Shown here one piece after another: positions 39,169 to 48,070 of a stretch of DNA of 59,403 bases. The stretch lies in the IMG/VR virus record IMGVR_UViG_3300028883_000053, positions 1-59,403 of that record, one strand, 5' to 3'. The notes under the pieces were generated by a model. It searched no databases. It had not been told where the DNA came from and saw only the letters and a program-made list of their open reading frames with translations. A program made the position numbers and the translations under genes. The DNA comes from a virus. The number at the start of each line of letters is the position of its first letter. Within the stretch, counting starts at the first letter, position 1.

Positions 39169-39293
39169 ATGTCGCCCTGGTCTATCAGAATCGGGGCTTA
39201 AACGTTGGCAACGTCATAAGCAGCAAGGACTATCCAGCCAGCGTACTAGTCGACTGGCTAGCGAAGGGTCAGGTGCAGAAATTTGAGACTTGA
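39108..39293 (+). CDS. small basic protein between glycosyltransferase genes
   Basis: 61 residues overlapping the 3' end of the upstream gene by 61 bases and the next gene by 11. Basic start (GNAKPKRRTAKPERYR), then YQNRGLNVGNVISSKDYPASV. Similar small genes often lie before head-tail connectors; function unknown. Confidence 0.58.
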   Translation: MADGNAKPKRRTAKPERYRVNVALVYQNRGLNVGNVISSKDYPASVLVDWLAKGQVQKFET

Positions 39294-39834
39294 GGTAATC
39301 ACCAGAACCTATATGCGACCGCAGATGCTACGGCGCAATTGGGAAAGTTTAGTCGAGCAGACAAGCAACGATTGGATGCAGACCAGACTCCCTGATTTGG
39401 TCGGGATCGGCGTTGAGGCTGCGAACGCCAAGATAGCGGAAATCGCACCTATGCTGACTGGTGATTACATCTGGATACTGGACGATGACGACGAGTGTTT
39501 TTATCGGCGCTTCGTGCAGGAAGTGCTAAATATCGCAGTATTGCACAATCCAGAACTGATCATGGTGCGTATGGATCACGGTCTGCTGGGGATACGACCG
39601 AATGACAGGGCGTGGCGCAGGTCACCGACGCACGGTCAATACGGGTGCAGTTCATTTGTGGCGAGGCGAGATCTGTTTCAGACGCACGCGCACCGGTGGG
39701 CGACGGGCGTCTATCACGCAGACTATATGTTCCTTGAGACTGCGTACAGGCACGCATCGCTGCGCAATGCAGTCTACTGGCATAACATCGTCGCTAGTCG
39801 GGTGCAGCGCATTAGTTACGGAATGCCGGAATAA
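39283..39834 (+). CDS. second glycosyltransferase-like protein, GT-A type
   Basis: 183 residues from TTG 39283. VITRTYMRPQMLRRNWESL start and GDYIWILDDDDECFYRRF with the D-x-D metal site are family-2 glycosyltransferase features; shorter than usual but with a C-terminal HADYMFLETAY acceptor-side motif. Works presumably with the gene at 38365. Confidence 0.8.
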   Translation: MRLEVITRTYMRPQMLRRNWESLVEQTSNDWMQTRLPDLVGIGVEAANAKIAEIAPMLTGDYIWILDDDDECFYRRFVQEVLNIAVLHNPELIMVRMDHGLLGIRPNDRAWRRSPTHGQYGCSSFVARRDLFQTHAHRWATGVYHADYMFLETAYRHASLRNAVYWHNIVASRVQRISYGMPE

Positions 39835-40415
39835 TGTCATACATCACCAAGACAGAATTCAAAGCATATCGAGGAATCAGCGGCACGGGCGACGACGACC
39901 TGATTGACGACCTGATAGCGGGCGCACAGAAGAAGGTCGACAACTATTGTCATCGCACATTCGAAGCTAGCGCAGACACGACACGCTACTTTGACGCCGT
40001 GGACGATGTGGACGGCTACACGCTGTTTCTGGATAGCGACCTATGCGCTATCACCACAATCACCAACGGTGACGCTGACGGCACTGAGATTCTGTCCACA
40101 CAGTATGTGACGGAGCCGCGCAACGACACGCCATACTATGCGATCAAGCTGCTGGCGTCGTCGGGTCTAGCTTGGGAGTACGAGGACGATCACGAAAATG
40201 CGATCAGTATCGAGGGTCGCTGGGCATACAGCACAACCGCAGACGATCTGATCAAGAAGGTTATGTATCGTCTCGTCGCCTACTACTACGACCAGCGCAA
40301 GAATGCGGCTGACCTGGACCGACCGATTGTCACGGGGCAAGCGACCGTTCTACCGTCAAAGTTGCCGTCTGACATCGCAGACGACCTAGCGCCCTATGTG
40401 AGGTTGGTTTTCTAA
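39834..40415 (+). CDS. head-tail connector (gp6-like)
   Basis: 193 residues. ITKTEFKAYRGISGTGDDDLIDDLIAGAQKKVDNYCHR is the typical start of gp6-like connectors that dock under the portal. Overlaps both neighbours by one base. Confidence 0.83.
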   Translation: MSYITKTEFKAYRGISGTGDDDLIDDLIAGAQKKVDNYCHRTFEASADTTRYFDAVDDVDGYTLFLDSDLCAITTITNGDADGTEILSTQYVTEPRNDTPYYAIKLLASSGLAWEYEDDHENAISIEGRWAYSTTADDLIKKVMYRLVAYYYDQRKNAADLDRPIVTGQATVLPSKLPSDIADDLAPYVRLVF

Positions 40416-40816
40416 TGGCATACACAAATCTGGCTGGTCTAATGTCTGACCTGATGGACCTGACCGTCACAGACGTGGCGACGGTCCTGGATCAGCCACC
40501 GGAATTCATAAACGACACCGACCTGCCTTTGATGTGGCCCAACCTTCCAGAGCAGTCGGGAGAGCTAGTTTCTGTCGGTGGCGCTGTCGGGCTTGCCGTT
40601 GGTCGGGCTGAGGTCATCATCGCAATCGAGCCTGAGGCATTCGAAAGTCATGCGGTCAATTTCGCTTTGGCCGTATCGATTGTCGACGATCTGTATGCGC
40701 AATTCAGCGCTAACACCGTCGCTATCGGCATCGATAGCTGGACTATAGCGGTGGAGCGCAGGGTCATCAACGAGGCGGCGTATTGGTGCGTGGTAGCAAC
40801 TGTGGAGGCTAGCTGA
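40415..40816 (+). CDS. neck or tail-terminator-like protein
   Basis: 133 residues. Size, order after the connector and before the major tail proteins, and mixed alpha/beta content fit a tail terminator. No strong motif. Confidence 0.6.
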   Translation: MAYTNLAGLMSDLMDLTVTDVATVLDQPPEFINDTDLPLMWPNLPEQSGELVSVGGAVGLAVGRAEVIIAIEPEAFESHAVNFALAVSIVDDLYAQFSANTVAIGIDSWTIAVERRVINEAAYWCVVATVEAS

Positions 40817-40818
40817 TA

Positions 40819-41550
40819 ATGGCTCCGACCAAGGGAACGAATGCGAGCTTATTTGTAGACGAATTCAAGTTTGACAGCGCAACAGCAAAGCTGACGGTAG
40901 ACATCAATGTGGGCGAAGGGTCTGCGATGAGTCTGGCGTCGACCGGCGAGGAATACGCAGCGCTGCTCGGCACGATGCGAATCATGCAGGACGGCTACGT
41001 TCAGGGCTTCAATGCAGACGAATTCGAGGCGGAATTATACGACCGGCTCGGCGTGACTGGCGTTGTCGTATCGGCGCTATTCGGGACGCAAAACACGGCA
41101 TGTCCTGCGTACATCATACCGGATGCATTCGACACAAAGATGGAGTTCGCAGCGCCTATCAAGGACGTCATGACGCTGAACGGCGAGTGGGCTGCATCTG
41201 ACGATTGCTATCGTGGCATTCGCATCGTCGACCAAGTGACGATCTCGGCTACGGGCGCAGAGGACGCCATTGACCTAGAAACCGCAGGGTCAAACGGCGG
41301 GCTGTTTGTCGTCCATGTGACAGCTATAACGGGGTCAGCAACAGACGCAATGGTCAAGCTGCAGTCTGCATCGACCGAGGGCGGTTCGTACAGTGACGAG
41401 GCTACAGTGACGTTTAGCGATGTCGGTGGCTTTACGGCTGTCGTCAGCGACGCTGTGGATCGGTGGGTACGGCTAAACTGCACCAGCTTAGGCGGTGCAA
41501 CATCATTCGTGGTGACGGCTATCGCGTGCGTCGACGGCGTCACAATGTAA
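40819..41550 (+). CDS. tail-tube-like protein with added beta-sandwich domain
   Basis: 243 residues. N-terminal 130 residues look like a tail-associated domain; residues about 135-243 (DQVTISATGAEDAIDL, GGLFVVHVTAITGSATDAMVKLQSA) form a beta-sandwich similar in pattern to the head protein at 37889. Possibly a decorated tail-tube protein. Confidence 0.62.
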   Translation: MAPTKGTNASLFVDEFKFDSATAKLTVDINVGEGSAMSLASTGEEYAALLGTMRIMQDGYVQGFNADEFEAELYDRLGVTGVVVSALFGTQNTACPAYIIPDAFDTKMEFAAPIKDVMTLNGEWAASDDCYRGIRIVDQVTISATGAEDAIDLETAGSNGGLFVVHVTAITGSATDAMVKLQSASTEGGSYSDEATVTFSDVGGFTAVVSDAVDRWVRLNCTSLGGATSFVVTAIACVDGVTM

Positions 41551-41564
41551 CGGAGGACTAAATC

Positions 41565-41975
41565 ATGGCAGGTGTGAAAGGGGCTGGCAATGTAACGGTC
41601 ACCTACAACAGCAACGAGATCACGAATTACCTGAGTCAGGTGCAGTTGCAGGGCGTAATCAGTGAGCTAGAGGCTACGCATATGGGCAGCACAGCCGAGG
41701 AATACGTTCCTGGGCTTGCGTCCTGGTCTGCGACGATTGACCTGATCGGATGGGATTCTACGGTGGACGGCTATCTTGCGCCTGATATCGTTAGCCCAGG
41801 CACGAAGCGGACCTGCGCAATTGCGTTCACGAACGGCGGAACTACGGTTACCTACACGTGGACGTCAGAGGCGTTTATAACGTCATTCAGTCTGCAGGCT
41901 GCACCGTCCGAAATCATCGGAGCGGCTGGAATTCAGCTTCGCCTGAACGGAGCACCGGCACGGGCAACCAGCTAA
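41565..41975 (+). CDS. major tail protein candidate
   Basis: 136 residues, GGAGG before ATG 41565. Beta-rich; NVTVTYNSNEITNYLSQVQL, ATHMGSTAEEYVPGLASWSATI resembles phage tail-tube subunits. Lies directly before the tail assembly chaperones, the usual place of the major tail protein. Confidence 0.72.
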   Translation: MAGVKGAGNVTVTYNSNEITNYLSQVQLQGVISELEATHMGSTAEEYVPGLASWSATIDLIGWDSTVDGYLAPDIVSPGTKRTCAIAFTNGGTTVTYTWTSEAFITSFSLQAAPSEIIGAAGIQLRLNGAPARATS

Positions 41976-41989
41976 TCGAAAGGAGCAGT

Positions 41990-42373
41990 ATGCGCTACGA
42001 ATGTGACGTAGAGGGATTCGAGGGGAATTTCGTCAATTTCTCGGACTCGTGGACTCGCAAGGAGATTCGCGAGTTTTGGGATAAAAGCAGCGATAACACG
42101 ACCGCAGATGAATTCATGAAGTTGGTATCGTCCAAAGTCAAGGGGCTGCATCTTGACGTCGTCTATGGCGATCAGATTACCGAGCCTGTACAGTTGACCG
42201 AAGATGCGCTCGACAGGATAGACAACAGGCTGTTTCGATGGATTACATTCGTCATCATCGACGCAGCGCATGAGGTAGTTAAGCTGGGAAACGCAGTCGG
42301 GGAGCGATTGTGGGCTACAGTCGAAACATCGCAAGACACGTCGCTCCCGACGAACTCACAGACGGATGGCTAA
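41990..42373 (+). CDS. tail assembly chaperone, upstream (G-like) frame
   Basis: 127 residues from ATG 41990 (AAAGGAG upstream). Helical; located between major tail protein and tape measure. At codons CTG-GGA-AAC it contains the slippery heptamer GGGAAAC (42286-42292), so a fraction of ribosomes should shift -1 into the next frame, giving a 205-residue fusion. Confidence 0.82.
   Translation: MRYECDVEGFEGNFVNFSDSWTRKEIREFWDKSSDNTTADEFMKLVSSKVKGLHLDVVYGDQITEPVQLTEDALDRIDNRLFRWITFVIIDAAHEVVKLGNAVGERLWATVETSQDTSLPTNSQTDG
42286..42292 (+). promoter_or_regulatory. programmed -1 frameshift site GGGAAAC
   Basis: G-GGA-AAC in the correct phase of the chaperone frame, as in lambda G/GT (GGGAAAG). After the slip, the -1 frame is open without a stop to 42606. 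Confidence 0.85.
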
Positions 42374-42606
42374 TGCGGCTTTTTCCAGGTCGCACACTGG
42401 ACGAACTAGACCAGATGGATTTCGCACGTCTGCAGCGCGCATTGGATGCACGCGCGGTCGAGCGGGCTGAGGACAAGCGCAAGCGCCTGTTTGACGGCGA
42501 GATCAATGCGGGCGATATCGACGAAAGCGAATGGGAGATCATCCTAGAGAACGATGCTATCGAGCAGAAGCTACTAGAGTCTAGCACGGACGACACAGAA
42601 GATTAG
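42292..42606 (+). CDS. tail assembly chaperone, downstream (T-like) frame made by -1 frameshift
   Basis: The -1 frame entered at 42292 encodes 104 residues to the stop at 42606. A GTG at 42310 exists but lies deep inside the upstream gene without RBS, so frameshift expression is more likely. Helical, charged (ERAEDKRKRLFDGEINAG). The fusion bridges tape measure and tube subunits during tail assembly. Confidence 0.8.
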   Translation, partial: RSRGAIVGYSRNIARHVAPDELTDGWLMRLFPGRTLDELDQMDFARLQRALDARAVERAEDKRKRLFDGEINAGDIDESEWEIILENDAIEQKLLESSTDDTED

Positions 42607-42614
42607 CTGGCAAC

Positions 42615-42636
42615 AGCCGTCCGATATCGGGCGGCT
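42615..42636 (+). promoter_or_regulatory. hairpin between chaperone and tape-measure genes
   Basis: AGCCGTCCG and CGGGCGGCT pair (one G-T) over ATAT. May set relative expression of the chaperones and tape measure. Confidence 0.55.
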
Positions 42637-42659
42637 TGCTGCGTCAGCGGGAACACACA

Positions 42660-44774
42660 ATGGCTGCATCAAAAGTAGACCTAATTCTCGACGCCAAGAA
42701 TAAGGCGTCCGGCAAAATCAAGCAGGTCGGCTCGGACCTAAAGGGGCTTGACAAGGCTGCGGGCGCTGCATCCTCAGGCATCACGGCGCTGGCTGGTGCG
42801 GCTAGCGTTGCGGCGGTCGCAGGGCTGTCTGCGATGGCGTTTGAGATGACGTCGACCGCCAAGCAGTTCGAGGCGATATCGGTCGCAGGTCGACGCATGG
42901 CTGCGGAAAATGGCGACAGTCTCGACATGATGCTGGCTGCGATGAAAGAAGCGTCTGCGGGCATGATTAACGAGACAGACCTGATTCTGGCTGCGAACAA
43001 GGCTATGACATTGGGCGTCGCATCGTCTACCGAGGACCTTGTCGCGCTAATGAATCTAGCGGCTGAACGAGGACCTGCGCTTGGTCTTTCGATGGCCCAA
43101 GCATTCGACGACTTGGTCACTGGTCTTGGTCGTGGGTCTGCACTAATCCTCGACAATTTGGGCATCGTGATGGACCTGAACACGGTCAACAAGGAATACG
43201 CAGACAGCGTAGGAAAGACCGTGCAGGAACTGACCGAGGCCGAGAAAAAGCAGGCGCTAGTCAATTCTGTTTTGTCCGAGGCCAAGGGCAACACAGAACT
43301 GATCATCGACCCGACCCAGCAAGCTGCAGCGGCGTGGAAGGGCTTCAGGACGCAGCTCGCATTGATGGTCACGGAGGGCGGGGCGGTCCCTGGCGTCCTA
43401 AATGCTATCACGGGCGCTCTTAACGGGATCACCGACACGCTACTGACCGTCACTCCTGGCGAGGAATTTGCATACACGGCGGCGATGCTAGAAAAGCTCA
43501 AGGGCGAGAACGAGGAACTAAATCGTATCGTCGAGAGCAGCCTGACGCCAATGTTCCTCAAGAATCAATACCTGCAGAAGATAGCAGCAAATGAGGAACT
43601 GATTACGGAATTGCAGCAGCGCAATGCGCAGTCTGCGTTGGACATGGCAAATGCCGCAGGTCAATATTACGGCGGCGCGGACAAGCTAGCGCAGGACGCC
43701 ATCGCATCGCAGGAAGCGCTAGAGCAACAGGTCAAGGCTACGACAGATGCCCTAAATGCACTTCAGGCAAAATCGGAATCAGTCAAGGCTAGCATCACGT
43801 CGTCTCTTATGAGCGGTGCGACTGACTTCGTAGGCGGTGATGCGGTCGCAGGCTACAACATAGCACGTGAGAAGTCTGTCGAGCTAGAGACACAGTTAGC
43901 ACAGATAGCGCTCGCCAACAATATCTCGATGGAGGATGCCAACAAATACATTCTCCCCGAACTGATTGCTGGGCAGACTGACCTGTGGCGTGAGGCGACC
44001 AAGACATCTAGCGCCGTCGCACAGATCAGCGATGAATACAGGAACCTGCAGAGCGCCGTCGATAGCGTCCTGAGCGAGGCGCTGGACGTTGGCGTGGGCG
44101 ATGCGTGGCGGGAAGGTCTACCAAGACCAGAAGCAGTGAACGAGGACGCCAGACGGCTTGCAGACGTCGCTGTTCAGGGCTTCGCTAGCCCTTGGGCGAA
44201 GTATTTCCAAGACACGTTTCCTGACCTGTGGGGCGAGATGACTTCAGGCGGTGACATACAGTCGGCTGCAGCGGAAATCTTGAATCAATTCGAGCAGGGT
44301 CTGCGACCTGAACTAATCGACAAGGAGACAGCCAAGGAGCGCGTGCGCAAGATGATAATGGGCGACGCTAACTTGGCCGAGCTAGCGCGTGAAATCACGA
44401 ACGAACTGGCGGCTGAGATGGGCGTCAGCGCCGAAACGATACGAGGGTACGCAGACAGCGTTCTAGGCACAAACGACACGTCTACCGCAGGCACAGACGC
44501 ATCTAGCGCCTTTGGTGACGGAGCAGTCTCACAGATCAAGGAGGCGCAGACAGGAGCCATCGTCGTGGGCGAGTTTCTGGCACAGATTCGCGAGAATTTC
44601 GAGACGATCAAGACCGAGGGTAAGAATGCTGGTAAGGAATGGGGCGGCGGTTTCTTGGAGACAGTGCGGGACGGCGTACCTGCGGAACTCGTCAGTCTAC
44701 TAACCGACCTCGTCACCCCTGGCGTGATGGCTAATCTGTCGCAGTATGGGACACTGACAGGAGCAGATCAATAA
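42660..44774 (+). CDS. tail tape measure protein
   Basis: 704 residues from ATG 42660. Long, helical and Ala-rich, starting SKVDLILDAKNKASGKIKQV (typical tape-measure entry) with a hydrophobic segment near residues 37-60 (GITALAGAASVAAVAGLSAM). Size suggests a tail of about 100 nm if 1.5 Angstrom per residue holds. No peptidase or lytic domain seen. Confidence 0.88.
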   Translation: MAASKVDLILDAKNKASGKIKQVGSDLKGLDKAAGAASSGITALAGAASVAAVAGLSAMAFEMTSTAKQFEAISVAGRRMAAENGDSLDMMLAAMKEASAGMINETDLILAANKAMTLGVASSTEDLVALMNLAAERGPALGLSMAQAFDDLVTGLGRGSALILDNLGIVMDLNTVNKEYADSVGKTVQELTEAEKKQALVNSVLSEAKGNTELIIDPTQQAAAAWKGFRTQLALMVTEGGAVPGVLNAITGALNGITDTLLTVTPGEEFAYTAAMLEKLKGENEELNRIVESSLTPMFLKNQYLQKIAANEELITELQQRNAQSALDMANAAGQYYGGADKLAQDAIASQEALEQQVKATTDALNALQAKSESVKASITSSLMSGATDFVGGDAVAGYNIAREKSVELETQLAQIALANNISMEDANKYILPELIAGQTDLWREATKTSSAVAQISDEYRNLQSAVDSVLSEALDVGVGDAWREGLPRPEAVNEDARRLADVAVQGFASPWAKYFQDTFPDLWGEMTSGGDIQSAAAEILNQFEQGLRPELIDKETAKERVRKMIMGDANLAELAREITNELAAEMGVSAETIRGYADSVLGTNDTSTAGTDASSAFGDGAVSQIKEAQTGAIVVGEFLAQIRENFETIKTEGKNAGKEWGGGFLETVRDGVPAELVSLLTDLVTPGVMANLSQYGTLTGADQ

Positions 44775-45133
44775 TGGCAGCGCCTTCATTGAACAGTAAC
44801 ACGATTGCGTATCCTGCGACCTACGAGCCGAATATAGGCTATCGTGGCGGCGCACGGTCTATGGCTGACGGCACAATAGTTCGTGACCTAGTGAATTCGA
44901 GCTACAAGCGAACGATCAGGATGACATTCAGGCTGATCACAGAGGCGGAGCTAGACACGCTGATCGCGTCCTATCATGCGGCGGCAGATGACGCAGGCGT
45001 TATCTTTACGGATCATAACGGTGACAGCTATACGGTCACGCAGCCTGTATCGGCTACTGAACTGCAGATATCGCAGATCAGGCTAACTAGCAGTTATCGA
45101 TACAACGTGACAATGGTCCTGCAGGAGGTTTGA
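44774..45133 (+). CDS. distal tail-like protein
   Basis: 119 residues, overlapping the tape measure stop by one base. Beta-rich (NIGYRGGARSMADGTIVRDL, YKRTIRMTFRLITEAELD), small distal-tail-type pattern after the tape measure. Function by position. Confidence 0.65.
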   Translation: MAAPSLNSNTIAYPATYEPNIGYRGGARSMADGTIVRDLVNSSYKRTIRMTFRLITEAELDTLIASYHAAADDAGVIFTDHNGDSYTVTQPVSATELQISQIRLTSSYRYNVTMVLQEV

Positions 45134-46620
45134 TGACGACCCGCGAGATAGATTATCACTTCAGAGTTGATTGGGATTTCGACGGCAGTTATACGGACGA
45201 ATCTCTGCATTTGATCAGCGCTAACGGACGTCTGCGTCTGGCTGCACCTGCATCTTCTATCGCATCACCGAAGGGTATTGTGGATCAGATGACGGTCGTT
45301 CTCGATAATTCAGAGGGCAGATACAGCCCTATGAATTCAGCGGGCGCTTTGTACTCTAGCATTCAGGACGGCGGCGCATATCATGCACCATGCTATTTCG
45401 AGGTCAGCATAGACGGCGGCTCTAATTTCTATCGCACCTTTACGGGCGTAATCAAGATTCCTGTCGAGCAGGGACCTACGATAAGAACGACTGCGATAGT
45501 GTCAATAGATTGTCGGGGCAGGGACGAGACACTGCTCAATAATCGGGTCAGCACGACGCAGACACGCTTCCAGACGGCATACGCCAACTACTGGAATGAG
45601 GCCGAAATCATCGATCAGTGGCTGACAGATGCAGGGCTGTCAAGCGGCAGTGACTATGTCGTGGACGAGGGTCTGTTTCGTGTTCCGTGGGTCTGGCTAG
45701 ACGACGAATCACCTATCGAGGAAATATGGGCGCTGGCTGCGGCGTGCGGCGGTCGCTTCTACTGCGATCCTGATGGCGTGTTTCGATACGAGAACGCCTA
45801 TCACTGGCTGTTATCACCGCACACAGTCTCGCAGGAGACGATTACGGAATCTAATCACGCACAGATCATGCCATACTATAGCGACAGGGACCTATATAAA
45901 TCTGTCACGGTCGAAACGTCCGGGCGTGCGTTAGCGGCAATCGACACGATCTGGCAAGCGGAGAATGTCGTCACCGTCGCACCCAATACGACCAAGACAG
46001 TAACTGCGAAAATGCGCCAACCCTGTTACTCAGTGAATGCGATATCCTACACGGCGGTTACTCCTGGCGGAGTCGACCTGGACAGCTACATTACGGTTAC
46101 TGCGACATACTATGCGCAGCGCATAGAACTGTCAATCGAAAATGCACACACAGAACAACAGGCAATGCTGATCGGTCTGCAGGTGACAGGCATCGCAGTG
46201 GACGGTCGACCGTCGCAGGAGGAAACGTACGATTCTGACGATACGTCATATTGGAACACTAGTAAGCGTCAGGGTCGCACGCGTGCGTTACGATCCAATG
46301 CGTGGGTGCAGACCAGGACGCAGATGGAATTCCTTGGAACTTTCCTAATCGATCGTTGGGAGAATCCTATCCTAGCCTATCGTCTGCAGGGCGTCCCTGG
46401 CGACCCACAGCGGCGTCTGGGCGACCGAATCACGATAGACGATGAATCGGTCATGTCTAGCAGTCGGGACGCATACGTCACCGAGATTACGTGGCGGGCT
46501 GACGGGACAGGATTCGTTCAGGATATCATCGCATACGATGCGCTCAATATGTTCCCATCATCGAGCTATTTCGTGCTCGGAACAAATCAGTGCGGTGACA
46601 CGGAGGTCCTTTTCTACTGA
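45133..46620 (+). CDS. baseplate / tail-tip hub-like protein
   Basis: 495 residues from ATG 45133 (TTG 45130 possible). Beta-rich N-terminal part (YHFRVDWDFDGSYTDESLHL, FYRTFTGVIKIPVEQGP), middle with IIDQWLTDAGLSSGSDYVVDEG and WALAAACGGRFYCDPDGVFRYE, which is the hub/gp27-like pattern of siphophage tail tips. Confidence 0.75.
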   Translation: MTTREIDYHFRVDWDFDGSYTDESLHLISANGRLRLAAPASSIASPKGIVDQMTVVLDNSEGRYSPMNSAGALYSSIQDGGAYHAPCYFEVSIDGGSNFYRTFTGVIKIPVEQGPTIRTTAIVSIDCRGRDETLLNNRVSTTQTRFQTAYANYWNEAEIIDQWLTDAGLSSGSDYVVDEGLFRVPWVWLDDESPIEEIWALAAACGGRFYCDPDGVFRYENAYHWLLSPHTVSQETITESNHAQIMPYYSDRDLYKSVTVETSGRALAAIDTIWQAENVVTVAPNTTKTVTAKMRQPCYSVNAISYTAVTPGGVDLDSYITVTATYYAQRIELSIENAHTEQQAMLIGLQVTGIAVDGRPSQEETYDSDDTSYWNTSKRQGRTRALRSNAWVQTRTQMEFLGTFLIDRWENPILAYRLQGVPGDPQRRLGDRITIDDESVMSSSRDAYVTEITWRADGTGFVQDIIAYDALNMFPSSSYFVLGTNQCGDTEVLFY

Positions 46621-47231
46621 TGGCATATCAGGCTATATCGTCCCTTTCTGCGGGGAGTACGGTCACGGCATCGTATCTCAACAGGTTGGCTGACAACGCC
46701 GAGTTCATATACGACGTCATGGATCAGGGCAATACTCCCTTCGCATCCTACAGTCGCGAGTCTGTTTCGTCTATCGACGAGACAGATGTCTTGTGGCGAT
46801 TCAGGCATCGCAATCGATACCTGAATTATCAGATATGGTCGCTGGGCTACACGCATATTCGAATCTACTACAACGGCGTTCAGGTCGCAGGGAGCGAATC
46901 ACCGACTGCAGGATATTACACGGGCGTTGCAGACCTAGAGGACATAACGTCCTGGTCGAATTACGAGGGCGGCTGGCTGATCACAACGGTCTACGCAGGC
47001 GGGACCGGCGAGGCAGACATCGTCATCAATGACGGGACATACTATCTCTGCACTGCAGATCACACGGCAGACGCATCAAACGAACCGGGCGTTGGCGGGT
47101 CTTGGACGTCATATTGGGCGGCGATAGCAGAGCCTGTCATCGGCTCGATCTACACGGTCCACGTCGACATCGGTTTTGACGAGAACAGGGTCGGCATCGT
47201 CGACTACCTGATGGAAGGGTATGGGCTATGA
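46620..47231 (+). CDS. tail-tip protein with carbohydrate-binding-like region
   Basis: 203 residues. Starts with helix ASYLNRLADNAEFIYDVMDQ; the C-terminal half has TYYLCTADHTADASNEPGVGGSWTSYW, a pattern of chitin/carbohydrate-binding (CBM5/12-like) modules on phage tails. Related in plan to the next gene. Likely contacts the host surface. Confidence 0.7.
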   Translation: MAYQAISSLSAGSTVTASYLNRLADNAEFIYDVMDQGNTPFASYSRESVSSIDETDVLWRFRHRNRYLNYQIWSLGYTHIRIYYNGVQVAGSESPTAGYYTGVADLEDITSWSNYEGGWLITTVYAGGTGEADIVINDGTYYLCTADHTADASNEPGVGGSWTSYWAAIAEPVIGSIYTVHVDIGFDENRVGIVDYLMEGYGL

Positions 47232-48070
47232 CATTCGAGAAGCTAGCGGACCGAGTCGACGATGAACTGTTGACTGCGACCTGTCTTAATGCACTGTCGC
47301 AGAACGTCGAGCACGCCTTCGGAATGACGCAGGGCATGAACGTCGGCTTCCAGACCTACGTTGGCGATGTCTCAGACCTGACCGGATCAGACGTTATTTG
47401 GATGATACGGCACAAGCTAGACTACTTTCACTACAACATCGTTGTTGACGCTGACCTGGACGATATATATATCAAGGCGCTACTGGTCGATAATTCAGGA
47501 AGCACGATCACGCTATACAGCAACGCCTCGCCAGGGTCTACGCATACGTTCAGTGGCTATGTCGACGTATCGAGCCTGTTGTCTGCGAGCAACTGGTACA
47601 AGGTGTGGGTCGAGATAGACTACTCGGATGGGGAGACCCACGCAACGTACGTCTATGACCTGTACGAGTCTGACGCCACATCGTTAGGCACGTCGACCGA
47701 GTCGAGCTACGCAGCACCGCAGCGCTGGTCGCACGGTGACACCGTATCGGCTGCGAATATGAACAAGTATAAGACGGCGCTGGACGCTGCTTACAGCCGT
47801 TCAGGTGACGAGCAGTATATTCAATTGGTTCGTCAGAACAACACGCCAGACGGCGCTAGTGGCTATCGTGGCGGCTACTTTTTCGTACACCGTCAGCGCT
47901 GGTTGCACTTTGTCGGGGATCAGGTCGAAATCGTCGACCCTATTCTAGGAAATGATACGCAGGAAGAAACGACGAGTCCGGTTGACCTGTACACGGTCGA
48001 TTGGCTTGCCGAGGGCATGCTGTACGAGGTCAAGGACTGCGTATTCTGCACGGAGGACAGCGATCCATAA
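47228..48070 (+). CDS. tail-tip protein, partial paralogue of its upstream neighbour
   Basis: 280 residues, ATGA overlap. FEKLADRVDDELLTATCLNALSQNVEHAFG and later HGDTVSAANMNKYKTALDAAYSRSG repeat the start pattern of 46620-47231; beta-rich between. Ends one base into the fibre gene. Confidence 0.68.
   Translation: MTFEKLADRVDDELLTATCLNALSQNVEHAFGMTQGMNVGFQTYVGDVSDLTGSDVIWMIRHKLDYFHYNIVVDADLDDIYIKALLVDNSGSTITLYSNASPGSTHTFSGYVDVSSLLSASNWYKVWVEIDYSDGETHATYVYDLYESDATSLGTSTESSYAAPQRWSHGDTVSAANMNKYKTALDAAYSRSGDEQYIQLVRQNNTPDGASGYRGGYFFVHRQRWLHFVGDQVEIVDPILGNDTQEETTSPVDLYTVDWLAEGMLYEVKDCVFCTEDSDP

Noticed and set aside
42644-43561. 305-codon minus-strand frame inside the tape-measure gene
   Set aside because: Antisense shadow of an Ala-rich gene; Ser/Arg/Ala-biased composition without domain.
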